8,314 nucleotides of DNA. Source: Marinilabilia sp. UBA5340 (lineage in GTDB: Bacteria; Bacteroidota; Bacteroidia; Bacteroidales; Marinilabiliaceae). The position numbers and the translations under genes are program-made. The stretch lies in assembly GCA_002411085.1 (NCBI GenBank), contig DHQK01000102.1, positions 1 to 8,314 of the forward strand, written 5' to 3'. The stretch's first letter is position 1, and the number at the start of each line of letters is the position of its first letter. Below, piece by piece: positions 1 to 4,729 of this stretch. A model generated the notes under the pieces. That model did no database searches. It saw only the letters and a list, made by a program, of their open reading frames with translations, and was not told the origin of the DNA.

Positions 1-234
1 GCTATTGGCAATGGCTTCTATTTCTGCAAGTTTCTCATTAATTCCGGCTTCCAGAGCCGGTTTAAAATCACTGTCTTTAATTGCCCCAAAATCGGGCGCC
101 CCATAGGGCAGTGTACTCTCTTTCATTAACGGATTATTTTTCAAAGCCTCATCCTCCTGATGAGCACTTTTGCCATCGCCACAGGCCGATATAATCGTTG
201 CCAGGGCAATCGCTGTAATAAAATTTCGGTTCAT
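1..234 (-). CDS. M3-family (Dcp-like) lipoprotein peptidase, N-terminal part only
   Basis: The reading frame runs open from an ATG at 234 to the window edge, giving 78 codons; the rest of the gene lies to the left. Residues 1-17 form a short lipoprotein signal ending in a good lipobox, I15-S16-A17-C18, so the protein should be lipid-anchored outside the cytoplasmic membrane. After a polar linker come NPLMKEST, LPYGAPDF and a stretch ending AEIEAIAN. This is the usual N-terminal start of bacterial M3 zinc peptidases of the peptidyl-dipeptidase Dcp type, which remove C-terminal dipeptides from short peptides. The HExxH catalytic motif would lie far downstream, outside the window, so the assignment rests on the N-terminal pattern alone. 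The gene diverges from the flavoprotein gene across 190 bp. Another M3 subgroup is possible. Confidence 0.75.
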   Translation of the reverse strand, partial: MNRNFITAIALATIISACGDGKSAHQEDEALKNNPLMKESTLPYGAPDFGAIKDSDFKPALEAGINEKLAEIEAIANS

Positions 235-424
235 TTGTTTTTTATTAGATTTTAGGATATCTCTTTATTTCATGCGAAAAAACACCATCCCAAAGAATGA
301 AATGCCGCACAAGAACATCACAGCGAAAGTAGGATTTTTTTTTTGAGTTGCATAAAGATGAAAATGGAACTTCCTTTCAATATCAAAACCATTTACCCCT
401 TTAAATGTTTCCTCTTAAAAAAAA
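235..424. other. Divergent intergenic region
   Basis: This AT-rich gap must hold the start signals of the two divergent genes. It contains a run of ten T at 335-344. I found no exact TAnnTTTG box for either gene and no clear inverted repeat. A 17-codon minus-strand ORF (265-318) encodes a hydrophobic peptide with no recognisable start signal and is not called as a gene. Confidence 0.5.
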
Positions 425-1477
425 TTGAAAACACTAATTATAGGGCAAGGACTGGCCGGAACAATATTGGCCTTCAAACTTTTTCAAAAAGGATACTCCA
501 TTACGGTTATCGATGACAACAATCAGCAAAAGGCTTCATTAAAAGCAGGCGGAATGATAAACCCGATTGTTTTCAGGAGATTGACCAAATCCTGGTTGAT
601 TGATGATTTGTATCCTGAATTTTTGCAGACAACTCATGAATTAGAAAAATTTTTAGGTCACAAATTCTTCCACCCAACACCGATACAAAGAATTTTAGGC
701 GCCGGGGAAGATCTCTTTTGGAGCAGGAAATACAAAGAAAACGAATTAGAGAAGTATATTGATCCCCGAATATCTTACGCCCCCATTTCACCATACATTA
801 AAACTCCCAATGGATATGGAACGGTCCATAAAGGCGGCTGGTATGATATACAATCTTTAATTTCGAGTTTCAGGCAATACCTGGAAACAAATGGATTGCT
901 CATTCAGGAAAATATCGATATCAGCAAAGATTTAAAGACAAATGATAACGAGGTTCACTTTAATAACCAAACATACCAAAAAGTAATACTGTGCCAGGGG
1001 AGTTTTAACAACGACCAGCAACCATTTAACCGGGTAAAATATAAACATACAAAAGGAGAAATACTGACCATCAATAGTCCGCTTTTCAACCACAAAGAAA
1101 TCATCACAAAGAATCTCTTTATTTTGCCCATACATAACCAAAATTATAAAGTAGGTTCAACTTATGCATGGGAATACACCGATACGAAAATCACAAATGA
1201 CGCGAAAAACGAAATAATTAAGAAACTTGAAAAGATTAGTAACTTCCCCTATTCCATTATTCATCAGGAAGCCGGCATCCGGCCCACCACACATGACAGG
1301 CGACCGGTAATTGGATTTCTTAAAAACCAGCCAAACATTGGAATATTGAACGGTCTTGGCTCTAAAGGCATACTCCTTGCTCCCTGGTCAGCCAATCAAC
1401 TGATACAAAAAATGGAGAACAACAACTTTCAGATTCACCCGGAAGTTGATGTGGAGAGATATTACAAGGGGAAATAG
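425..1477 (+). CDS. FAD-dependent oxidoreductase, DAO family
   Basis: A 350-aa flavoprotein of the D-amino-acid-oxidase/glycine-oxidase fold (DAO superfamily), in a form common in Bacteroidota and usually annotated only as NAD(P)/FAD-dependent oxidoreductase. Residues 4-12 (LIIGQGLAG) are the GxGxxG dinucleotide-binding loop, and the second strand ends in VIDD (28-31), which should contact the FAD ribose. AGGMINPIV (41-49) matches the FAD-proximal loop of the family. The C-terminal signature is AGIRPTTHDRRPVIG (283-297) followed by NGLGSKG (309-315), as in ThiO- and MnmC-type oxidases. There is no signal peptide, so it is probably cytosolic. The substrate cannot be read from sequence. The start is TTG at 425: the frame has no upstream ATG, and the nearby ATG at 403 is in another frame and stops after seven codons. 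The gene is apparently monocistronic; the accessory patch begins 23 bp after the stop. Confidence 0.85.
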   Translation: MKTLIIGQGLAGTILAFKLFQKGYSITVIDDNNQQKASLKAGGMINPIVFRRLTKSWLIDDLYPEFLQTTHELEKFLGHKFFHPTPIQRILGAGEDLFWSRKYKENELEKYIDPRISYAPISPYIKTPNGYGTVHKGGWYDIQSLISSFRQYLETNGLLIQENIDISKDLKTNDNEVHFNNQTYQKVILCQGSFNNDQQPFNRVKYKHTKGEILTINSPLFNHKEIITKNLFILPIHNQNYKVGSTYAWEYTDTKITNDAKNEIIKKLEKISNFPYSIIHQEAGIRPTTHDRRPVIGFLKNQPNIGILNGLGSKGILLAPWSANQLIQKMENNNFQIHPEVDVERYYKGK

Positions 1478-1500
1478 GAGTTACGGTTTTAGTGTTTTTT

Positions 1501-1555
1501 TTGCTGACTGACGATGACGAACACCGATTTACCGGGTCTGTGCGGGGGGGTTAAA
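1501..1555. repeat. Short repeat, copy A, at the 3' end of higBA
   Basis: About 54 bp shared with 3273-3328. Both copies begin TTGCTGAC, continue with 10 poorly conserved bases, then share GAACACCG, ATTTACCGGGTCTGTG, a CGGGGGG run and TTAAA. Copy B has one extra C after GAACACCG. The higA stop codon (TAA, plus-strand tta at 1551-1553) touches the G run. A weak imperfect palindrome, CCG..CGG, lies in the middle. The C-rich head, read on the minus strand, resembles the CCCCCC head of the REP sequences in this window, so it may be a diverged REP-type element. That link is inference. Confidence 0.7.
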
Positions 1556-2015
1556 TCATTGCAGCCCTTGAACCTGAGAAATATTCTTTAATAGATTCTA
1601 TCTTCAAAAGTTTTTCCCTTTTTTCAGGTTCTAGTTTTACTTCTTTATTTCCAGAAACTAAAGATTCTAATGGTATACCTAAGTATCTGTTCAATAGGGT
1701 TATCATTTTTAAAGTCAATGGGCGTTTTCCATGCAAAACTTCTGACACCCTGGTTTTTCCTCCGAACAATGGTGCTACATCAGCCTGTTTTAAATTCATC
1801 TGTTCCATTCTAAACTTGATGGCTTCAACCGGATTTGGTGCTGCTATCGGATAATGTTCTTGCTCGTATTTTTCAACAAGTAAAGACAAAAGCTCCATTT
1901 CTTCACCTTCCGGACTGTCGGGTTCTATCGCATTTTCATTGCTGTTAATCAAAGTGTAAATGCGTTCACAAGCTTCGTTGTACTCTTTTTCTGTCTTTAA
2001 TATTTTAGTTTTCAT
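1551..2015 (-). CDS. higA: HigA-type antitoxin, XRE helix-turn-helix
   Basis: A 154-aa antitoxin paired with the HigB toxin encoded just upstream. Residues 62-118 form an XRE/Cro-type helix-turn-helix domain: NPVEAIKFRMEQ, then LKQADVAPLFGGKTRVSEVL with recognition-helix residues TRVSEVL, then the LHGKRPLT and LNRYLGIP landmarks usual in HigA. The N-terminal 60 residues are acidic and helical, as in the Bacteroidota HigA subgroup, and probably contact the toxin. HigA proteins neutralise HigB and repress their own operon. The start ATG (2013-2015) overlaps the higB stop by 11 bp, so translation is coupled. A lysine/glutamate-rich tail of about 35 residues follows the HTH and ends at the stop abutting repeat A. 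It looks longer than I expect for this group, although I cannot measure that here. Confidence 0.9.
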   Translation of the reverse strand: MKTKILKTEKEYNEACERIYTLINSNENAIEPDSPEGEEMELLSLLVEKYEQEHYPIAAPNPVEAIKFRMEQMNLKQADVAPLFGGKTRVSEVLHGKRPLTLKMITLLNRYLGIPLESLVSGNKEVKLEPEKREKLLKIESIKEYFSGSRAAMI

Positions 2016-2316
2016 AACTTACTGTTTTTATGTCAATTTTGTCGTATTCTTTATGAGTTCCGAACCAAACAACAAAAACTATTTTCAACTTATATTCAAT
2101 GTCAACAATCAGGCGATAATCATTGCCTTTAATATTGAACACAACTCTTTTTGAACTTATTATACTGGCATTGCCATATTTTGCTTTTAGTTCATTTGCA
2201 TTTGTCCATGTAGAGAACCGAACCTCGTAAATCCAAGCTTTTACAGACTCTTCAGCCTGCTGATACTTGCTTTGCTTGCAACACTCGGTTAACGTTGATT
2301 CTTTTATTATTCTCAT
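2005..2316 (-). CDS. higB: HigB-type mRNA interferase toxin
   Basis: A 103-aa toxin of the HigB family (RelE-like fold), which cleaves ribosome-associated mRNA. Its landmarks match the family closely: MRIIKESTL at the start, VKAWIYEV and W37 in FSTWTNANELKAKYG, then ASIISSKRVVFNIKGNDYRL (50-69), then IVFVVWFGTHKEYDKID near the C-terminus. The basic residues and the final GTHxEYDxID element are those expected of an active enzyme, and the gene has no break. The order is toxin first, antitoxin second, as is usual for HigBA and the reverse of most TA operons. A TAnnTTTG box lies just upstream. Confidence 0.92.
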   Translation of the reverse strand: MRIIKESTLTECCKQSKYQQAEESVKAWIYEVRFSTWTNANELKAKYGNASIISSKRVVFNIKGNDYRLIVDIEYKLKIVFVVWFGTHKEYDKIDIKTVSYEN

Positions 2317-2322
2317 ACTTTA

Positions 2323-2330
2323 CAAAGATA
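2323..2330 (-). promoter_or_regulatory. Putative higBA promoter, -7 box TATCTTTG
   Basis: On the minus strand TATCTTTG matches the Bacteroidota -7 consensus TAnnTTTG exactly. It ends 6 bp before the higB ATG, so transcription would begin at or almost at the start codon, giving a near-leaderless mRNA. I see no convincing -33 TTG element at the usual distance. HigA would be expected to bind here, but I see no clear operator palindrome. Confidence 0.5.
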
Positions 2331-2429
2331 GCAAAAGTTACCCTTTATGGGAACTTTGTTTATTTATATTTTTTATACATTTCCATATTGTACCCAAACG
2401 TATCAATAAGTCATTTCGCCAGATGATAC

Positions 2430-2593
2430 TTTTAAAGTTCCTTCTGCAATTCCACCAGAGTATCCATTCTATAGCCTTCGGTGCTGCTTACGTATTTATG
2501 TCAGGCCATGTATTGCACTTCTCTCATGGTGTAATGTTTGAGCCAGCCTGTAATGGTGCTTGCACGGATTTAGGCCATGTTTGTGAGTCTGGA
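2430..2593 (-). pseudogene. Tyrosine recombinase C-terminal fragment, decayed copy 1
   Basis: Translated on the minus strand, this matches the C-terminal end of a phage-type/XerD-like integrase: IRASTITGWLKHY, then VQYMA, then HKYVSSTEGYRMDT. It holds the catalytic Arg, the second His and the candidate nucleophilic Tyr (last residue of SSTEGY). Two in-frame stops interrupt it: one where copy 2 has CAA (MA*IRAS) and one where copy 2 has GGA (YMA*HKY). A deletion near the end removes the last residues. No N-terminal part is present, so it cannot make a recombinase. The 5' edge is cut by the REP sequence. Confidence 0.82.
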
Positions 2594-2646
2594 CTCCCCC
2601 CGTCAACGGCGAAGTCTGTGACTTCGTCGTTTTACTCCTGTAGTTT
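2594..2646 (+). repeat. REP sequence, left end of copy 1
   Basis: A C-rich head (CTCCCCCC) precedes a perfect 7-bp stem, CGAAGTC (2610-2616) and GACTTCG (2620-2626), with a TGT loop, then a tail CTCCTGTAGTTT. The same sequence recurs at 4103-4150 and, inverted, at 4494-4547. Confidence 0.85.
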
Positions 2647-2659
2647 CCGGACTACCTTT

Positions 2660-2922
2660 TTAAACAGTATTTGCAGGCAAACTCAAGACATCTACCTCCA
2701 AATAATTGCTTAACCCGCGTAGTTTCGAGCAGATGAATATAAATAATCTTCAGGATTTTGAACAATTCTTGAGCGTACCGGATTGTTGTGGGTATATTCA
2801 ATTTTTTGTGCTATAAAATCGTTTGAATATAACAATATGGCATGATTCTCATGAGTCCAAACCTGATAAGAGTTATTTCGCTTGTGTTGTGAAGCTGCTC
2901 GTAGAAATAAAGCGAGCAACAT
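2660..2922 (-). pseudogene. REP-associated tyrosine transposase (RAYT) fragment, copy 1
   Basis: The open part (2710-2922, 70 codons) carries the C-terminal signature of Bacteroidota RAYTs: SQHKRNNSYQVWTHENHA, then YTHNNPVRSRIV and NPEDYLYSSARNYAG. Just after the last motif a T has been lost relative to copy 2 (GGTTAAG against GGTTTAAG), creating a stop. The remaining codons down to 2660 still match copy 2's ending, SNYLEVDVLSLPANTV. At the 5' side, the leader upstream of ATG (TTTTCTATCTTTAAAGG) matches that of copy 2, but the ATG leads straight into mid-protein sequence, so the N-terminal region with the HUH histidines is missing. A 70-aa peptide could be made but would be inactive. Confidence 0.82.
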
Positions 2923-2970
2923 GGCGTAAAAATTTTTACCTTTAAAGATAGAAAATATTCGCTGTTTAAT

Positions 2971-3052
2971 GACAAGATCAATCGCAACGTCCTTCGTTGG
3001 AGTTAAAAACTACAAAGGTTTAAACGACGAAGTTGCAAACTTCTCCGAGCGG
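2971..3052 (-). repeat. REP right end R1
   Basis: One of three related right ends, with R2 at 4456-4547 and R3 at 3120-3208. All begin near CAA(A/G)TTCAA-like sequence, pass through AACTAC and end in a hairpin and a G-rich head. Here the stem is GAAGTT (3029-3034), loop GCA, AACTTC (3038-3043). Relative to R2 one C-G pair has become T-A, so pairing is kept. Confidence 0.75.
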
Positions 3053-3119
3053 AAGGTAAAAATCACCATGAAAGATAAAACAAATCCGGTCTTTGCTTGA
3101 TTGTCGGAGATTGAGTTTT

Positions 3120-3208
3120 GACAAATTCAAGCGCATCATTTTTTTTGAAGCTGAGAACTACAGTAGTTAAGAGGACGAAATCAAAGACTTTGCCAAGCAG
3201 GGGGAGAC
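3120..3208 (-). repeat. Degenerate solitary REP right end R3
   Basis: The order of landmarks matches R1 and R2: GACAAATTCAAGCGCA, AACTACAG, GAGGACGAAATC, AAGACTTTGCCAAGC, then AGGGGGA. The stem is damaged (GAAATC against GACTTT). No RAYT sequence or left partner is visible beside it. It lies about 70 bp beyond R1 and 65 bp before repeat B. Confidence 0.6.
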
Positions 3209-3272
3209 TGCTTATTAAACTGTGTCCCTTTCTTTTTTTTTGAAACAAGTGCAGGAAGGAATGGTGATAAAC

Positions 3273-3328
3273 TTGCTGACAGAGAACGAGGAACACCGCA
3301 TTTACCGGGTCTGTGCGGGGGGATTAAA
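3273..3328. repeat. Short repeat, copy B, at the 3' end of the RelE-like operon
   Basis: Partner of 1501-1555: TTGCTGAC, a variable 10 bp, GAACACCGC, ATTTACCGGGTCTGTG, CGGGGGG, then ATTAAAA. The stop codon of the RelE-like toxin (tta on the plus strand, 3324-3326) lies one base after the G run, mirroring copy A exactly although the neighbouring gene is unrelated. Confidence 0.75.
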
Positions 3329-3617
3329 ATCTTAACTTCTTATTATCATTATAGTTACCCCAAAAACGAAGAAGTTCTATCTTGTTATTGTCAATATGCC
3401 TGTAAAACAAGGTGATTTGTTTACAAACAACACATTCCCGGATGCCTTTGTAGTTGCTTTCTTTAAATTCTACAGTCCCCTTTTTCAAATTAAACAAGAC
3501 TCCTTCAACATCATTAATAAAATTTAATGCTTCTTTCTCTGTCCATTCTCGTAGTAGGTAATCAATATTCTCATGGTAGCTGTTTAAAGCTGAATCAGTC
3601 CAATTAATTGTTTTCAT
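3324..3617 (-). CDS. RelE/ParE-family toxin
   Basis: A 97-aa toxin of the RelE/ParE superfamily. It has the usual build: a strand with INWTDSALNSY (4-14), a helical hairpin containing YLLREWTEKEALNFINDVE (20-38), then the core strands KGIRECVVCKQITLFYRH (57-74) and IELLRFWGNYNDNKKL (81-96). The R-x-C-V-V-x-K-x-I-x-L-F-Y and LLRFW blocks are typical of the Bacteroidota ParE/RelE-like group. Whether it cuts ribosome-bound mRNA (RelE) or poisons gyrase (ParE) cannot be settled from sequence, so no symbol is given. Its ATG overlaps the antitoxin stop by 4 bp (ATGA), so translation is coupled. The gene appears intact. Confidence 0.88.
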   Translation of the reverse strand: MKTINWTDSALNSYHENIDYLLREWTEKEALNFINDVEGVLFNLKKGTVEFKESNYKGIRECVVCKQITLFYRHIDNNKIELLRFWGNYNDNKKLRF

Positions 3618-3862
3618 TTAAAAAGGTTTGGGTATTTTTCTTTTGTCTTTTGCATGACTTCTTCATGAGCATATACCCTTCCTCTCTTACTGTCTTCTAA
3701 TGCCTCATCTATAGCAGCTTTGATTTCCGGCGATAACACATCCTTTCCAGGATTGTCAGTATTTATTAGGTTAATAATTTTAGTATAAACCTTTTCCAGT
3801 CTTTGATTGTCCAAGTTGTCCAACCTGCGGAACAAGTCCAGTTTTATTTCTGCTGCGTTCAT
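3614..3862 (-). CDS. Antitoxin partner of the RelE/ParE-like toxin
   Basis: An 82-aa protein that precedes and overlaps the toxin gene (ATGA, 3614-3617), the normal order for RelBE/ParDE operons. It starts NAAEIKLDLFRRLDNLDNQ and continues as amphipathic helix to about residue 35. The C-terminal part has the motif SPEIKAAIDEALEDSKRGRVYAHEE in residues 44-68, common in small Bacteroidota antitoxins, where it wraps the toxin; the last residues are KTKEKYPNLFK. The short helical N-terminal region may bind DNA for autoregulation, but no ribbon-helix-helix or HTH is clear. A TAnnTTTG box lies 24 bp upstream. The assignment rests on pairing with the toxin as much as on sequence. Confidence 0.85.
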   Translation of the reverse strand: MNAAEIKLDLFRRLDNLDNQRLEKVYTKIINLINTDNPGKDVLSPEIKAAIDEALEDSKRGRVYAHEEVMQKTKEKYPNLFK

Positions 3863-3886
3863 AATTGTAAAGTTTTTGTCCTTTTA

Positions 3887-3894
3887 CAAAGTTA
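3887..3894 (-). promoter_or_regulatory. Putative TA2 promoter, -7 box TAACTTTG
   Basis: On the minus strand TAACTTTG fits the Bacteroidota TAnnTTTG -7 consensus, 24 bp before the antitoxin ATG. No clear -33 element is seen. It lies between the integrase tail and the antitoxin, so the TA operon appears to have its own promoter. Confidence 0.5.
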
Positions 3895-3918
3895 ACGATA
3901 AATTTTCTCATTTGTTTT

Positions 3919-4101
3919 TCATTTTAAAGGATTATATTTCTCCAACTCCTTCTGTAAGTCCTCCATAGTGTCCATTCTATAGCCTTCGGTGCTGCTTACG
4001 TATTTATGTCCGGCCATATATTGCACATCTCTGAGATTGTAATGCTTGAGCCAGCCCGTAATGGTGCTTGCACGGATTTGTGCCATGTTTGTGAGTCTGG
4101 G
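3919..4101 (-). pseudogene. Tyrosine recombinase C-terminal fragment, copy 2
   Basis: About 60 uninterrupted codons, ending in TGA at 3919-3921, encode the C-terminal catalytic segment of a Bacteroidota integrase: NMAQIRASTITGWLKHYNL, RDVQYMAGHKYVSSTEGY, then a helical tail ending EKYNPLK. The Arg of QIRAS, the His of AGHKY and the Tyr of STEGY fit the last three catalytic positions of the tyrosine-recombinase family (R, H/W, Y). The N-terminal and core-binding domains are absent; the 5' edge is replaced by the REP sequence, so it is a fragment. It lies 57 bp upstream of the TA2 antitoxin start, as copy 1 lies upstream of higB. Confidence 0.85.
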
Positions 4102-4295
4102 CTCCCCACTCGGCGAAGTCTGTGACTTCGTCGTTTTACTCCTGTAGTTTCCGGACTACCTTTTTAAACAGTATTTGCAGGCAAACTCAAGACATCTACC
4201 TCCAAATAATTACTTAAACCGGCATAATTTCGGGCAGATGAATATAAATAATCTTCAGGATTTTGAACGATCCTTAAACACACCGGATTGTTGTG
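3922..4295. repeat. Segmental duplication, copy 2 (partner 2430-2790)
   Basis: Homologous to 2430-2790, with the same order (integrase tail, REP hairpin, RAYT C-terminus) and the same junctions. This copy is the better preserved of the two across the integrase and the RAYT C-terminal codons. Confidence 0.85.
4103..4150 (+). repeat. REP sequence, left end of copy 2
   Basis: Stem CGAAGTC (4114-4120), loop TGT, GACTTCG (4124-4130), then the CTCCTGTAGTTT tail. The sequence is identical to the left end of copy 1 through the stem and tail. Confidence 0.85.
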
Positions 4296-4386
4296 AATCC
4301 AGTGAAAAAATATCAACCCAATTTACAACCTGAAAGGTTAGGAAGTGCAATCCATTTTGATCTTTGATTGGATAGCCGGTGGACAT
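4164..4386 (-). pseudogene. REP-associated tyrosine transposase (RAYT), internal deletion, copy 2
   Basis: The ATG at 4384-4386 opens a typical Bacteroidota RAYT N-terminus: STGYPIKDQNGLHFLTFQVV, then NWVDIFS. After about 28 codons the sequence jumps near 4296-4306, out of frame, to the C-terminal block IHNNPV, RIVQNPEDYLYSSARNYAG, ending SNYLEVDVLSLPANTV and a TAA at 4164-4166. The middle, with the HUH histidines, is missing. This deletion differs from that of copy 1, which kept the middle and lost the N-terminus. The C-terminal codons here supply the reference that shows the 1-bp loss in copy 1. Confidence 0.84.
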
Positions 4387-4455
4387 GGTGTAATTTCTTT
4401 TCCTTTGAAGATAGAAAAAAATTGGTTCTCATTTGGCTGCCTTGGGAGGAACTCC

Positions 4456-4547
4456 GGCAAATTCAATCGTAACGTGTTTCTGGGGTAGTTGTAAAACTAC
4501 AGGGGTTTGAGCGACGAAGTCACAGACTTCGCCGAGCGGGGGGGGAT
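4456..4547 (-). repeat. REP right end R2 (best-preserved copy)
   Basis: Contains AAATTCAATCGTAACGTG, AAACTACAGGGG, then the stem CGAAGTC (4515-4521), loop ACA, GACTTCG (4525-4531), and CCGAGC with a run of seven or more G. It is the inverted equivalent of the left REP and the reference for the decayed R1 and R3. Confidence 0.85.
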
Positions 4548-4553
4548 TACCTT

Positions 4554-4705
4554 GCAGGTGCTTCATCCTTTACCATTAAGGACAAAGAAATGATGGAGCG
4601 TTTAGAAAATATCGAAACGCTCTCTAATGACGACCGGGAAAAATTTTCAATTATAAGGACTTAGTTATCCGCGATGCTAAAGCCAGACAGGCTTACACTA
4701 GATAA
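4554..4705 (+). pseudogene. C-terminal remnant of an XRE-type regulator, frameshifted
   Basis: On the plus strand the codons read FTIKDKEMMERLENIETLSN, then DDREK; after a one-base shift near 4640 they continue YKDLVIRDAKARQAYTR with a TAA at 4703-4705. This matches the C-terminal tail common in Bacteroidota XRE-family repressors, where a helical DKE(L/M)LxR(L/F)xxI segment is followed by IRDxKAxQAY. The HTH domain is missing; the 5' side runs into REP end R2. It is probably a bystander cut by the REP/RAYT insertion. The exact shift position is approximate. Confidence 0.65.
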
Positions 4706-4729
4706 AAAGTTAAAACTCTAAAAGTTGAT

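Larger units (their letters stand above)
2430..2790. repeat. Segmental duplication, copy 1 (partner 3922-4295)
   Basis: This segment and 3922-4295 are homologous from the integrase stop region, through the REP hairpin, to the HNNPV codons of the RAYT gene. Both keep the same integrase-to-REP junction (GTGAGTCTGG followed by a CTCCCC run), so the composite was duplicated as a whole rather than assembled twice. Copy 1 lacks about 17 bp near the integrase 3' end and has more point changes. Confidence 0.85.
2594..3052 (-). mobile_element. REP-flanked, internally deleted RAYT element, copy 1
   Basis: An inverted pair of REP-type sequences (2594-2646 and about 3006-3052) brackets a RAYT gene remnant. 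The left end reads CGGCGAAGTCTGTGACTTCG, later CTCCTGTAGTTT; the right end is a decayed inverted copy with AAACTAC, CGACGAAGTTGC and CTTCTCCGAGC. REP sequences flanking a RAYT gene in inverted orientation are the known arrangement of these elements. This copy kept the RAYT 5' leader and C-terminal half but lost the N-terminal coding part. It is not expected to move by itself. Confidence 0.75.
4103..4547 (-). mobile_element. REP-flanked, internally deleted RAYT element, copy 2
   Basis: Terminal inverted REP sequences (4103-4150 and 4494-4547) are nearly perfect inverses: CTCGGCGAAGTCTGTGACTT on the left and its complement on the right, each followed inward by the (C)CTGTAGTTT tail. Between them is a RAYT gene that kept its first ~28 and last ~45 codons and lost the middle. 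This is a short, non-autonomous, REPIN-like derivative that could in principle be moved only by a RAYT acting in trans. Confidence 0.78.

Noticed and set aside
265..318. A 17-codon hydrophobic ORF on the minus strand between the two divergent genes
   Set aside because: It has no visible ribosome-binding or promoter signal and no recognisable family; a peptide this short is expected by chance.
573..794. Minus-strand ORF of 73 codons
   Set aside because: It lies inside the flavoprotein gene on the opposite strand and has no family features; a shadow.
2267..2713. Plus-strand ORF of 148 codons
   Set aside because: It is antisense to the start of higB, the integrase fragment and the RAYT remnant, all of which have clear family motifs; its protein shows none.
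3063..3296. Minus-strand ORF of 77 codons
   Set aside because: It spans the degenerate REP end and low-complexity T runs; the translation has no motif and there is no start signal.
1501..3328. The 54-bp repeats as integron attC sites, since TA cassettes are common in integrons
   Set aside because: I see no GTTRRRY/RYYYAAC core sites and no long folded-hairpin layout, and no integron integrase is present. The recombinase fragment here looks like an ordinary phage-type or XerD-like one.
2594..4547. The repeated palindromes as a CRISPR array
   Set aside because: The palindromes occur in inverted pairs around RAYT remnants, not as regularly spaced direct repeats with unique spacers.
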